This document shows positions 25,363-33,904 of a DNA stretch of 35,677 bases, one piece after another. Made by a program: the position numbers and the translations under genes. The first letter of the stretch is position 1, and each line of letters starts with the position of its first letter. The notes beneath the pieces were generated by a model. That model ran no database searches. It worked only from the letters and a program-made list of their open reading frames with translations, and was not told the origin of the DNA. Source of the stretch: Porticoccus sp. (GTDB lineage Bacteria > Pseudomonadota > Gammaproteobacteria > Pseudomonadales > Porticoccaceae); the NCBI GenBank assembly GCA_002733125.1, contig NVUM01000013.1:1-35677 (forward strand), in the 5' to 3' direction.

Positions 25363-26763
25363 TTAACGGCGGATATGTTCAGCCATGTATTGCTGCACCG
25401 ACGCAATCTCGTTGGGCTGCACGGAATATCGCTCCTCGCGTTCAAACAGATCGGCCATGTGATGCGGCAAAGGTGGATCCTGCTGGTATCCGGCCTTGCG
25501 CACCGCCTCGGGAAATTTTGCCGGATGGGCCGTGGCCAGACAGACCATCGGAATATCCTGGCGGCGGCGTGTATGACGCGCTGCGGCGATGCCAATAGCG
25601 GTGTGAGGGTCGAGTAAATAACCGTTTTTCAGCCACATATCATGAATGACCGCCACCATGGACTCATCATCCAGTCGGTAGCTGGTAAACAGCTTACGCG
25701 CACTGGCCAGTGCGGTTTCGCTGAGATGCAGATTGCCGGTTTTTTTGAAGTCGGCCATCAGGGCGGCAAGAGCTGCCCCATCCCGGTCATAAAGGTCGAA
25801 CAGCATCCTCTCGAAATTACTCGATACCATGATATCCATGGATGGCGACAAACTGTGAACCAGCTGGTGCAGACTGTGGTCATTGGCACTGATGCAGCGG
25901 TGCAGTATGTCATTGGCATTGGTGCCAATCACCAACTGATCAATCGGTAGACCCATGCGACTGGCCAGGTAACCGGCAAAAATGTCGCCGAAGTTACCGG
26001 TGGGCACAGAAAACGCCACCGGGCGATGGGGAGCACCCAGCGCCAAGCCAGCATAAAAATAGTACACGATCTGGGCCATGATACGCGCCCAGTTGATCGA
26101 GTTGACTGCTACCAGCTGGCGCCCTTCCGGCAGGAAAGACTGATCGCTAAAACTGGCTTTCACCATGTTCTGGCAATCGTCGAAGTTACCCTGCAGGGCA
26201 ATGTTAAAGACATTATCTTCCAACACCGTGGTCATCTGGCGGCGCTGTACTTCGGACACCCGTTGATAGGGATGAAGAATAAAGATATCCACGTTGTCAC
26301 TGTGGCGACAGCCTTCAATCGCAGCCGAGCCAGTATCACCGGAGGTGGCTCCCATGATGGCGACACGCTGGTTGCGCTTCTTCAGCACATAGTCCAGCAG
26401 GTGACCGAGGAATTGCAGGGCAAAGTCTTTAAAGGCCAGCGTCGGCCCCTGAAACAGTTCTAGAATAAATTCGTTGTGACCGCTTTGAATGAGAGGCGCG
26501 ATGGCATCATGGCGAAAGGTGCTGTAAGCCTTGTCGATCAGTTCCCGTAGCGTATCATCCGGAACCTCACCGGCCATGAACGGGGACATCACCCTGAAGG
26601 CCAGCTCCTGATAGGACAGGCCAGACCAGCTGGCAATTTCTTCCCGGGAAAACTGCGGCAGGGTTTCCGGCACATAAAGACCGCCATCGGTGGCCAAACC
26701 GGCCAGTACTGCATCTTCAAAACTCAATACCGGGGCCTGCCCTCGGGTGCTGATATAGTTCAC
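25363..26763 (-). CDS. thrC: Threonine synthase
   Basis: PLP enzyme converting O-phosphohomoserine to threonine, the last step of the pathway; 466 residues. The N-terminal YISTRGQAP is typical of the long (class II) threonine synthases. The PLP-binding lysine is K112 in GPTLAFKDFALQFLG, and ATSGDTGSAAIEG is the phosphate-binding glycine loop. The start is GTG at 26763 with an AGGT element about 8 nt upstream. It lies 35 nt downstream of hom, so the pair forms a threonine operon as in pseudomonads. Confidence 0.95.
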   Translation of the reverse strand: MNYISTRGQAPVLSFEDAVLAGLATDGGLYVPETLPQFSREEIASWSGLSYQELAFRVMSPFMAGEVPDDTLRELIDKAYSTFRHDAIAPLIQSGHNEFILELFQGPTLAFKDFALQFLGHLLDYVLKKRNQRVAIMGATSGDTGSAAIEGCRHSDNVDIFILHPYQRVSEVQRRQMTTVLEDNVFNIALQGNFDDCQNMVKASFSDQSFLPEGRQLVAVNSINWARIMAQIVYYFYAGLALGAPHRPVAFSVPTGNFGDIFAGYLASRMGLPIDQLVIGTNANDILHRCISANDHSLHQLVHSLSPSMDIMVSSNFERMLFDLYDRDGAALAALMADFKKTGNLHLSETALASARKLFTSYRLDDESMVAVIHDMWLKNGYLLDPHTAIGIAAARHTRRRQDIPMVCLATAHPAKFPEAVRKAGYQQDPPLPHHMADLFEREERYSVQPNEIASVQQYMAEHIRR

Positions 26764-26798
26764 GCTTGATACCTGTTCTGTTCTTGAAACGGAAAACG

Positions 26799-28103
26799 CT
26801 AGCCCAGTGATTCCACACGAATCCTGACAATATCACCCTCGGTCGTGGGCAGCTGTTGAATCTTGTCTACCGCTTCGTCGAGCTTCTTCACCACGGCGCG
26901 GTCGGTGAGAATAATCAGCGGCACATAGTCCTCGCCATCATCTGCCTCTTTCTGGATAACAGCCTCAATACTGATTTTGGCATCACTGAGAATCTGGGTA
27001 ATTTTTGATAAAACCCCCGGCACATCACGCGCGGTGATACGCAGATAGTAGGCAGTCTCGACCTCTTCGATAGACAGTACCTTAATATCACTCAACTGAT
27101 CTGGCTGAAAACCCAGGTGGGGTACCCGGTGCTCCGGATCGGCCGTCAGAGTGCGGGCCAAGTCGACAATATCCGCAATCACTGCAGAGGCCGTAGGCTC
27201 TGCCCCGGCGCCGGGGCCGTAATACAGTGTAGGGCCCACGGCATCACCCTTAACCACCACGGCATTCATGACACCATCGACATTGGCGAGCAGTCGTTTG
27301 CGGGGAATAAGGGTGGGGTGAACGCGCAGTTCAATGCCGCCGTTGTTGCGACGGGCGATGCCCAGATGCTTGATCTGATAGCCGAGTTGCCGGGCGTAGG
27401 CCACATCCTGAGTGTCCAGGTTGCTGATACCCTCGGTAAAGACTTTTTCGAATTGCAATGGGATACCAAAGGCGAGAGAAGCCAGAATAACCAGTTTATG
27501 GGCCGCATCGATTCCTTCCACATCAAAAGTCGGGTCAGCCTCTGCATAACCACGCTGCTGAGCCTCCACCAGCACATCGTCAAAGGCGCGGCCCTTGTCC
27601 CGCATTTCTGTCAATATAAAGTTACCGGTGCCATTGACTATCCCCGCCAGCCACTCAATGCGGTTGGCCGAAAGTCCTTCCCTGATCGCTTTGATAATAG
27701 GAATGCCGCCTGCGACAGAGGCTTCGAATGCAACGGTGACACCTTTAACCCTCGCGGCATTAAAAATTTCGTTACCATGTTCGGCGATCAGTGCCTTGTT
27801 CGCCGTGACCACATGCTTGCCATGCTCAATGGCATCGAGAATCAGCTCGCGCGCGACCGTGATGCCACCAATCAGCTCTACCAGAATATCGACATCGGGA
27901 TTGCGGGCAACCGCAAATACGTCTTCGGTAACCGGGGTATCACCGAGCTCGCAGGCGGGATTGGGGCGCCTGCTTGCCACCTGCACTATCTCAATGCGGC
28001 ACCCCGCTCTGGCATTGATTACGTCACCATTGCGCTGCAACACATTAAATGTGCCACTACCTACTGTTCCGAGGCCACACAGGCCAACTTTTACTGAGTT
28101 CAA
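26799..28103 (-). CDS. hom: Homoserine dehydrogenase
   Basis: NAD(P)-dependent reduction of aspartate semialdehyde to homoserine; 434 residues, monofunctional. The N-terminal Rossmann motif is VGLCGLGTVGSGTFN, followed by the catalytic-domain signature VTANKALIAEHG and later GTGNFILTEM and EADPTFDVEGIDAAHKL. A C-terminal ACT domain (about 350-434, YYLRITARDVPGVLSKITQIL) implies feedback inhibition, usually by threonine. The start is TTG at 28103 with GAGG about 9 nt before it; no ATG is available without cutting into the Rossmann motif. The gene lies 35 nt before thrC and 233 nt after dsbC. Confidence 0.95.
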   Translation of the reverse strand: MNSVKVGLCGLGTVGSGTFNVLQRNGDVINARAGCRIEIVQVASRRPNPACELGDTPVTEDVFAVARNPDVDILVELIGGITVARELILDAIEHGKHVVTANKALIAEHGNEIFNAARVKGVTVAFEASVAGGIPIIKAIREGLSANRIEWLAGIVNGTGNFILTEMRDKGRAFDDVLVEAQQRGYAEADPTFDVEGIDAAHKLVILASLAFGIPLQFEKVFTEGISNLDTQDVAYARQLGYQIKHLGIARRNNGGIELRVHPTLIPRKRLLANVDGVMNAVVVKGDAVGPTLYYGPGAGAEPTASAVIADIVDLARTLTADPEHRVPHLGFQPDQLSDIKVLSIEEVETAYYLRITARDVPGVLSKITQILSDAKISIEAVIQKEADDGEDYVPLIILTDRAVVKKLDEAVDKIQQLPTTEGDIVRIRVESLG

Positions 28104-28223
28104 TCGATTTGCCTCGGTGTTAACCGGTTTAATTCAGTGCCAGCTGGGGTAATACCGTTTTGTAGCCCGTCACAGGCACGTTTATATCGCGGTATCACTA
28201 AAGCGGCCACCACGATAACCGTT

Positions 28224-28276
28224 CACTGCGCAAGCGCAGTGCTCAAACCAGCAGACTGATGAAGGTTCGCAACCTT
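28224..28276. repeat. Two inverted repeats in the dsbC-hom gap
   Basis: CACTGCGC-AA-GCGCAGTG (28224-28241) is a perfect 8-bp stem with a 2-nt spacer, and AAGGTT-CGC-AACCTT (28262-28276, including one overlapping base) is a 6-bp stem. Both lie in the 233-nt gap upstream of hom. Neither is followed by a T-tract on the minus strand, so simple terminators are unlikely; an operator or a leader structure is possible. Confidence 0.4.
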
Positions 28277-28336
28277 AATTGGCAGTAAAGGGACTGTCAA
28301 TCTACCAGCAATGATTTGATCACGCCGGTTACCGTT

Positions 28337-29092
28337 CTAACCATCACTATTTTCATCAAGCCCCATGATCGTCAGCAACTCAGCCGCCGGGCTGTAGCCG
28401 GGCAACAAAGCGCCGTCCTCCAGGATCAGGGCTGGGGTACCGGTGATGCCTATTTTCTGACCGAGCAAAAAATGGCTGGCAACGGGGTTATCCTTGCAGA
28501 CGTTCTCGGTTATCGACTGACGGTTTTTCAGAGCAGTGAGTGCGGCCAGCTTGTCTTTGGCACACCATGCAGAAGCTATCTTGCGATAGGAGGCGGAGTC
28601 CAGTCCGGCCCTGGGAAAGGCCAGATAGCGAACTTCCACACCGGCCATGTTCAGTTCGGGTACGGTTTCAATATGAAGTTTGCGGCAATAACCACAATCC
28701 ACATCGGTGAATACATGGAGAATGTAGCGGCGCACGTCAGCGGCGGGAAAAACAATCATGTCTTTCGTTGCCACCGAGTTCAGCATCTCTTTGCGCAATT
28801 TCGCTGCAGCCAGATCCTTGATCGGTGCGAACATTCCCGGAAGGGCCTGATACATGTCGCCCGTAATAATGTAATCACCGGTTTCACTGGCATAAAAGAA
28901 TTGGGTACCGTTGATTCGCACGCGGTAAAGCCCATCGATGGGCGAGGTTTCCACTGCACCGAATTTCAGGTCAGGGCGCGCCTGCTGCAATTTGTCGATG
29001 ATGGTCTTGCGTGTCTCTTCTGGCACATCGGCAGCATACGCGGTGGGTAGTAATATCAGGACAATTATCGTGCCCAGCATTTTTTTGATCAT
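28337..29092 (-). CDS. dsbC: Thiol:disulfide interchange protein DsbC
   Basis: Periplasmic disulfide isomerase of 251 residues. A signal peptide covers residues 1-20 (LGTIIVLILLPTAYA, cleavage before A21). The N-terminal dimerisation domain (about 21-85) is followed by a linker helix and a thioredoxin domain with active site C133-GY-C136 (FTDVDCGYCRKLH) and the cis-proline loop ITGTPALIL. A second Cys pair (SAWC ... ENVC) matches the structural disulfide of DsbC. The gene lies 69 nt downstream of xerD, the same xerD-dsbC order as in E. coli and Pseudomonas. Confidence 0.94.
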   Translation of the reverse strand: MIKKMLGTIIVLILLPTAYAADVPEETRKTIIDKLQQARPDLKFGAVETSPIDGLYRVRINGTQFFYASETGDYIITGDMYQALPGMFAPIKDLAAAKLRKEMLNSVATKDMIVFPAADVRRYILHVFTDVDCGYCRKLHIETVPELNMAGVEVRYLAFPRAGLDSASYRKIASAWCAKDKLAALTALKNRQSITENVCKDNPVASHFLLGQKIGITGTPALILEDGALLPGYSPAAELLTIMGLDENSDG

Positions 29093-29161
29093 CGCGGGTT
29101 TCTCTTTTCAGGTTCAGCATGGCTAACCAGGTATTGAGTCTTAATGGCCACAAGGGTTCAG

Positions 29162-30064
29162 TTACCCTCTCGGGTGGTGTTCTGCATGCAGCGCCTTGAT
29201 GCGGGTACTGGCTATGTGGGTGTAGATCTGCGTGGTGGAAAGATCACTGTGCCCGAGCAGCAATTGTACCACCCTGAGATCGGCTCCGTGATTCAGCAGA
29301 TGGGTGGCAAAGGCGTGACGGAGTGTGTGTGGAGAAAGGGGTTTTTCAATGCCGGCCTGGCTGGCGTAACCCTTGATTCGATGCCAGAAAGTTTGCCGGG
29401 TCATCTGCCGGGCACGGCGACTGGGGAACAGCACATCACTTTGTACAGCTCCCAACATCAGGGGCCGGGCTTCCCGCATGAAGCGCTCCAGCCAACTCAT
29501 CGCCTCCTCGCCCATGGGCACCATCCGCTCCTTGCCACCCTTACCTGTCACTCTCACCACCCCCTGGCGCAGGTTGGCCTGATAAAGGGTCAGCCCCACC
29601 AGCTCAGAGACCCTCAGACCCGTGGCGTACAGCACTTCCAGCATGGTGCGATCGCGCAGACCCAGCAACGAATCAGTGTCCGGCTGATTCAACAGCGCCT
29701 CTACATCCATTTCCGTAAGGCTCTTTGGGAGCGGACGACCCAGCTTGGGGTTTTCCACCATAGCAATGGGATCTTCGACAAGCCGGTTTTCCCGAAGTAA
29801 ATAGCGGTAGAGCCCCCGCATACAGGATAACTGTCTGGCGGCCGAACGTGTCGACACGCCCTGTTCAAAACGGCGGGCCAGATAGCGCTGTACATCCGCA
29901 GCCCCCAGCCCAATCAGGGACAAATTCTCCCGTGCCGCCCAAATGGCCAGCGCCTTGAGATCGCGTCGATAGGCTTCCAGGGTATTGCGGCTCAGACCCT
30001 TTTCCATCCAGAGGGCATCTAGATAATTGTCTATCAGGTGTTGGTCGGTCGATGTCGGCACCAT
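29162..30064 (-). CDS. xerD: Site-specific tyrosine recombinase XerD
   Basis: Recombinase that, with XerC and FtsK, resolves chromosome dimers at dif; 300 residues (E. coli 298). The N-terminal SAM-like core-binding domain (about 10-95) is followed by the catalytic domain with all six residues: R151 (TGLRVSEL), K175 (GKGGKER), H246 and R249 (PHTLRHAFATHLL), H272 (LLGHSDLSTTQ) and Y281 (IYTH). The start is ATG at 30064. This is the housekeeping enzyme and is not tied to a mobile element. It lies downstream of the strong terminator that closes the rplS operon, so it needs its own promoter. Confidence 0.96.
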   Translation of the reverse strand: MVPTSTDQHLIDNYLDALWMEKGLSRNTLEAYRRDLKALAIWAARENLSLIGLGAADVQRYLARRFEQGVSTRSAARQLSCMRGLYRYLLRENRLVEDPIAMVENPKLGRPLPKSLTEMDVEALLNQPDTDSLLGLRDRTMLEVLYATGLRVSELVGLTLYQANLRQGVVRVTGKGGKERMVPMGEEAMSWLERFMREARPLMLGAVQSDVLFPSRRARQMTRQTFWHRIKGYASQAGIEKPLSPHTLRHAFATHLLNHGADLRVVQLLLGHSDLSTTQIYTHIASTRIKALHAEHHPRG

Positions 30065-30141
30065 AGGTTACTCTAACCGGGCTCGAAGCATGGAACAATC
30101 ATCAAAAATTGCAGGCAACCCTGAAAACCGCTTTCAGCCAT

Positions 30142-30173
30142 AAAAAAAAGGCACCAACCTGTGGTGCCTTTTT
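30142..30173 (-). terminator. Rho-independent terminator of the rpsP-rplS operon
   Basis: On the minus strand, AAAAAGGCACCA (30173-30162) pairs over 12 bp with TGGTGCCTTTTT (30156-30145) around a 5-nt loop, and the T run continues to 30142 (eight T in all). It begins 17 nt after the rplS stop. The plus-strand version also ends in TTTTT, so it could act in both directions. Confidence 0.92.
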
Positions 30174-30189
30174 CCATTGAGGAATGAAC

Positions 30190-30546
30190 TCAGTTGAGCT
30201 TTTCCTTGATACGTGCAGCCTTGCCCGACAGTTCGCGCAAGTAGTAAAGTTTGGCTTGGCGCACATCACCACGGCGCTTGACCTGCACACTCTCAACCAG
30301 CGGGCTGAAAGTCTGAAAGGTCCGCTCAACGCCAACACCATTGGAAATTTTGCGAACAGTGAATGCAGAATTCAATCCACGATTGCGCTTGCCAATCACC
30401 ACACCCTCGAATGCCTGCAGTCGCTCGCGGGTACCCTCTTTAACCTTGACCTGAACAACGACTGTATCGCCTGGGGCAAACGGCGGCAGTTGTTTGCTCA
30501 TTTGTTCTGTTTCAATCGAGGTAATAATCGAATTTTTGTTACTCAC
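30190..30546 (-). CDS. rplS: 50S ribosomal protein L19
   Basis: L19 sits at the interface of the 30S and 50S subunits; 118 residues. It matches E. coli L19 closely ([14 protein letters not shown], [15 protein letters not shown], [21 protein letters not shown]). The start is the GTG at 30546, placed 6 nt after GAGGAG; a longer frame to 30585 would add 13 residues foreign to the family. Last gene of the rpsP-rimM-trmD-rplS operon. Confidence 0.96.
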   Translation of the reverse strand: MSNKNSIITSIETEQMSKQLPPFAPGDTVVVQVKVKEGTRERLQAFEGVVIGKRNRGLNSAFTVRKISNGVGVERTFQTFSPLVESVQVKRRGDVRQAKLYYLRELSGKAARIKEKLN

Positions 30547-30620
30547 GGTTTGCTCCTCAGCTTTTGTTGGTTGGTGGCATGCCACCTTTTTGAGTAGCGT
30601 CGCACAGAGAGGAAAACGAC

Positions 30621-31370
30621 TCAGTCACTTTCATCTGCCGACTCTTTGACAATCCTGTCCATTAACTGTTGTTGCTCGTCACTGAGCACCAGCTTTTCCA
30701 GCAGTTCCGGGCGTCGCTGCCAGGTTCTGTACAACGACTGTTTTAACCGCCACTGCCGTATTTTTTCATGGTTGCCCGACAGTAACACCTCGGGCACTTT
30801 AAAATTCTGATACTGCTCCGGGCGCGTGTAATGGGGGCAGTCCAGCAGACCATCGGCAAAGGAATCCTGATCTGCCGAGTCCTCATGCCCCAATGCGCCG
30901 GGTAGTTGCCGAATCAATGCATCAACCACCACCATAGCGGGCAGCTCACCGCCACTGAGCACGTAGTCCCCGATAGACCACTCCTGATCCACTTCCAGTT
31001 GTATCAGTCGCTCATCAACCCCTTCGTAACGTCCGGCAACCAGTATCAGATCGCCCTGTGCTGCCAACGCGTTAACACCGGCCTGATCCAGTACACGGCC
31101 TTGGGGAGAGAGGTACACCACTGTGGCCGGGCCCCCTATCCATGTACGTGCGGCGTCAATGGCCTTGCGCAAAGGCTCGATCATCATCACCATTCCAGGA
31201 CCACCACCGTAAGGGCGGCTATCTACTGTCTGGTGCCTGTCACTAGTGTGGGTTCTCGGATTGAAAAATGCCACTTCCAGCAAGCCCTGCCTGATTGCCC
31301 GACTACTGATACCGTAGCCGGTGAGGGCAGCAAACATTTCGGGGAAAAGTGTAACCAGTGCTACTTTCAT
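30621..31370 (-). CDS. trmD: tRNA (guanine-N1)-methyltransferase TrmD
   Basis: SAM-dependent enzyme that methylates G37 of tRNAs reading CNN codons, preventing +1 frameshifts; 249 residues. SPOUT-type trefoil-knot motifs are present: [24 protein letters not shown] and [16 protein letters not shown]. The N-terminus [11 protein letters not shown] and the C-terminal DNA/tRNA-binding helices ([33 protein letters not shown]) are typical. Third gene of the operon, 34 nt after rimM and 74 nt before rplS. Confidence 0.96.
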   Translation of the reverse strand: MKVALVTLFPEMFAALTGYGISSRAIRQGLLEVAFFNPRTHTSDRHQTVDSRPYGGGPGMVMMIEPLRKAIDAARTWIGGPATVVYLSPQGRVLDQAGVNALAAQGDLILVAGRYEGVDERLIQLEVDQEWSIGDYVLSGGELPAMVVVDALIRQLPGALGHEDSADQDSFADGLLDCPHYTRPEQYQNFKVPEVLLSGNHEKIRQWRLKQSLYRTWQRRPELLEKLVLSDEQQQLMDRIVKESADESD

Positions 31371-31404
31371 GGCCGGTTATCCTTTGGGCTATCCCCCCCG
31401 ATTA

Positions 31405-31944
31405 TTAAAAAGCCGGATCCCAGTCCACCTCGATCTTGCCGGCACCGAGATCAACGTTTAATACAAATTGATCTATGTAGGGAATCAACCGCTCTTCCTG
31501 ATCCAGGCTCCTGTCATCCCCTTTCACAACCAGCACATCATTGGCACCGGTTTCCATCAGGGAGTCGACGATGCCAAGTCTGACGCCCTGAGAGGTCACA
31601 ACGAGCATCCCCTCAAGCTGGTGCCAGTAATACTGACCATCAGCAAGAACCGGCAGTTGCGCTTTTGCAACGTAGATGTCCCGCTGGCAATAAGCTCTGG
31701 CCTGATCTCTGTCATCAATCTCCGCCAGGTGAACCATCAGTCCCTTGGCAGTGGAACGCTGTTCAGTGACTTTCAATTTCTGCCAATGACCAGCTATCTT
31801 TAGCCACCAGGGTTGGTAATCAAAAATGTTACCGCCCGGCTCGGTAAAGGAGTGAATTTTTACCCAACCCTTCACACCATGAACTGCCGTTATGCGCCCG
31901 ACTACCACTGGATCAATCGGGTCCACACTTTGCTGGGCGCTCAT
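31405..31944 (-). CDS. rimM: 16S rRNA processing / ribosome maturation factor RimM
   Basis: Binds S19 and assists 30S head maturation; 179 residues. The N-terminal RimM domain begins VVVGRITAVHGVKGWVKIHSFTEP; the PRC-barrel starts near residue 100 with YYWHQLEGMLVV and ends in RLIPYIDQFVLNVDL. Second gene of the operon, 13 nt after rpsP. Confidence 0.95.
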   Translation of the reverse strand: MSAQQSVDPIDPVVVGRITAVHGVKGWVKIHSFTEPGGNIFDYQPWWLKIAGHWQKLKVTEQRSTAKGLMVHLAEIDDRDQARAYCQRDIYVAKAQLPVLADGQYYWHQLEGMLVVTSQGVRLGIVDSLMETGANDVLVVKGDDRSLDQEERLIPYIDQFVLNVDLGAGKIEVDWDPAF

Positions 31945-31957
31945 GGCCGTAGTCTTA

Positions 31958-32206
31958 TCAGGCTTGCTTGGCTGCTTCTTTCACTAACTGGGAAACGCGA
32001 TCGGACAACATGGCGCCCTCGCTCACCCAGTGTTGCACACGATCCACATCCACCCGGAGACGCTCTTCGAGGCCACGAGCAACCGGGTTAAAGAAGCCGA
32101 TGCGTTCGATGTAGCGGCTATCACGGGCCCTGCGGCTGTCAGTGACATGAATATGATAGAACGGACGCTTTTTTGAGCCTCCGCGAGCCAGACGAATTGT
32201 TACCAT
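31958..32206 (-). CDS. rpsP: 30S ribosomal protein S16
   Basis: S16 is needed for 30S assembly; 82 residues, as in E. coli. The sequence [24 protein letters not shown], then IERIGFFNP and [12 protein letters not shown], is diagnostic. First gene of the rpsP-rimM-trmD-rplS operon, behind a predicted promoter about 110 nt upstream. Confidence 0.97.
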   Translation of the reverse strand: MVTIRLARGGSKKRPFYHIHVTDSRRARDSRYIERIGFFNPVARGLEERLRVDVDRVQHWVSEGAMLSDRVSQLVKEAAKQA

Positions 32207-32314
32207 GAAAACTCTCTTCTGTATTTAGTTTCAAATTACAGCCGGTTGATCCCTCATCACTCAGGAACAAGACCACGCCCGGTCTCTCGAACAGGCACCT
32301 GTGAAAGGCGCGGG

Positions 32315-32343
32315 ATTATAGCGAAAACACGCAACCGTGTATA
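32315..32343 (-). promoter_or_regulatory. Predicted sigma70 promoter of the rpsP operon
   Basis: Minus-strand TATACA (32343-32338), a 17-nt spacer and a consensus TATAAT (32320-32315), 109 nt upstream of the rpsP ATG and downstream of ffh. The start point would be followed by a GC-rich (GCGC) discriminator, as is usual for stringently controlled ribosomal promoters. Confidence 0.6.
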
Positions 32344-32379
32344 GCCGGAAAACAGCTTTATCCGGAGACAGCATTCAGC

Positions 32380-32405
32380 GGGGGCCGCTGCCTGGAGTGG
32401 CCCCC
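32380..32405 (-). terminator. GC-rich hairpin just after ffh
   Basis: GGGGGCC (32405-32399 read on the minus strand) pairs with GGCCCCC (32386-32380): a 7-bp all-GC stem with a 12-nt loop, starting 1 nt past the ffh stop. No T-tract follows, so it may be a 3'-end protecting structure or a weak terminator. Confidence 0.4.
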
Positions 32406-32406
32406 T

Positions 32407-33810
32407 CTAAAAGGGGAATTTCCCACCGCCCGGCGGCATACCGCCCCCCATTCCTCCTCCAGATGGCATGTTGCCCGCCATTCCGCGCATCATCTGCTGC
32501 ATGCCTTTGCCTTTCATTTTTTTCATCATCTTGCCCATCTGCTTGTGCTGTTTGAGCAGGCGATTCAGATCCTGAAGGTTGGTGCCGGACCCCACCGTTA
32601 TCCGCCGCTTGCGCGAGCCATTCAGCAGGTCGGGGTTTCGCCTTTCCGCAGGTGTCATAGAGTTGATAATGGCCTCCATACGTGAAAACTGCTTTCCCAT
32701 ATTGGCTTGCTCAACCATCTGACTCATGTTGCCCATGCCAGGCAGCTTATCCAGCAGGCCTGAAAACCCGCCCAGATTCTTCATTTGCTGGAGTTGATCG
32801 CGCAAATCATTCAGATCAAACCGTTTGCCCTTGGCGACCTTTTTAGCCAGTTGTTCCGCTTTTTTACGGTCGACTTTCTGTTCGACATCTTCGATCAGCG
32901 ACATCATGTCGCCCATACCGAGAATCCGCGAAGCGATCCGATCCGGGTGGAACGGCTCCAGGGCATCGGTTTTTTCACCAACACCGAGGAACTTGATCGG
33001 CTTGCCAGTTACCTGGCGAACAGAGAGTGCCGCGCCACCCCGGGCATCGCCGTCCACTTTGGTCAAAATTACCCCCGTCAGGGGCAACGCTTCGTTAAAT
33101 GCCTTCGCGGTGGTAACCGCATCCTGACCAATCATTGCATCAATGACAAACAGGGTTTCTACCGGCGACAGTGCTTTGTGTAGCTGCCGGATTTCAGTCA
33201 TCAGCGCATCATCAATATGCAGGCGACCAGCCGTGTCCACCAGCAATACATCGATAAATTTTACTTTCGCCGCCTGAACCGCATTGCGTGCAATATCGAC
33301 GGGTTTCTGATCAGCATGGCTGGCAAAAAACTCAACCCCCACTTCCGACGCGAGAGTTTCCAGCTGTTTAATGGCGGCCGGCCGGTAGATATCGGCACTC
33401 ACCACCATGACTTTTTTCTTTTCCCGCTCCTTGAGATAGCGGGCCAATTTGGCCACGGAGGTGGTTTTACCTGCACCCTGTAGACCGGCCATCAAGACGA
33501 CAGCCGGCGGCTGGGCAGCCAGATTGAGTGACTCGTTACTGTCACCCATCACATGTTCAAGCTCGGACTGAACGATTTTCAGGAACTGTTGACCGGGATT
33601 GAGGCTGCTGCCAACCTGCTGGCCCAGCGCTCTCTCCTTGACACCCTCCACAAAGGTTTTGACAACCGGTAGCGCCACATCCGCTTCCAGCAGTGCCATA
33701 CGCACTTCACGCAGGGTTTCCTGAATATTATCTTCGGTCAGGCTGGCCTTCCCAGAGATTTTTTTCAGGGAAGCCGATAAACGATCACTGAGATTTTCAA
33801 ACATTGCCAT
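32407..33810 (-). CDS. ffh: Signal recognition particle protein Ffh (SRP54)
   Basis: GTPase that with 4.5S RNA targets nascent inner-membrane proteins to FtsY; 467 residues. The N domain begins MFENLSDRL; the G domain has GLQGAGKTT (about 109-117), DTAGR, the insertion box and TKVDGDARGG. The M domain follows with LPGMGNM, SRMEAIINSMTPAERRNP and the RNA-binding GSRKRRITVGSGT. The C-terminal tail is Met/Gly-rich (GGGMGGGMPPGGGKFPF). The start is ATG at 33810; an ATG two codons later (33804) would match the E. coli N-terminus equally well. It is divergent from ypjD. Confidence 0.97.
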   Translation of the reverse strand: MAMFENLSDRLSASLKKISGKASLTEDNIQETLREVRMALLEADVALPVVKTFVEGVKERALGQQVGSSLNPGQQFLKIVQSELEHVMGDSNESLNLAAQPPAVVLMAGLQGAGKTTSVAKLARYLKEREKKKVMVVSADIYRPAAIKQLETLASEVGVEFFASHADQKPVDIARNAVQAAKVKFIDVLLVDTAGRLHIDDALMTEIRQLHKALSPVETLFVIDAMIGQDAVTTAKAFNEALPLTGVILTKVDGDARGGAALSVRQVTGKPIKFLGVGEKTDALEPFHPDRIASRILGMGDMMSLIEDVEQKVDRKKAEQLAKKVAKGKRFDLNDLRDQLQQMKNLGGFSGLLDKLPGMGNMSQMVEQANMGKQFSRMEAIINSMTPAERRNPDLLNGSRKRRITVGSGTNLQDLNRLLKQHKQMGKMMKKMKGKGMQQMMRGMAGNMPSGGGMGGGMPPGGGKFPF

Positions 33811-33904
33811 GGGATTTATTTCGTCTTCACCTTATTTACAGGCGTAGCAGTATAACTGAAAGCACCCGAGTTTTGGGACGGCCTCTTTTCGCTATCCGCT
33901 ATCT

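Noticed and set aside
29162-30064. Tyrosine recombinase as the integrase of a mobile element
   Set aside because: Length, catalytic spacing and the xerD-dsbC context identify housekeeping XerD, about 14 kb away from the recJ insertion.
30142-30173. Long inverted repeat as a mobile-element end
   Set aside because: It is a standard rho-independent terminator 17 nt after rplS with an eight-T tract.
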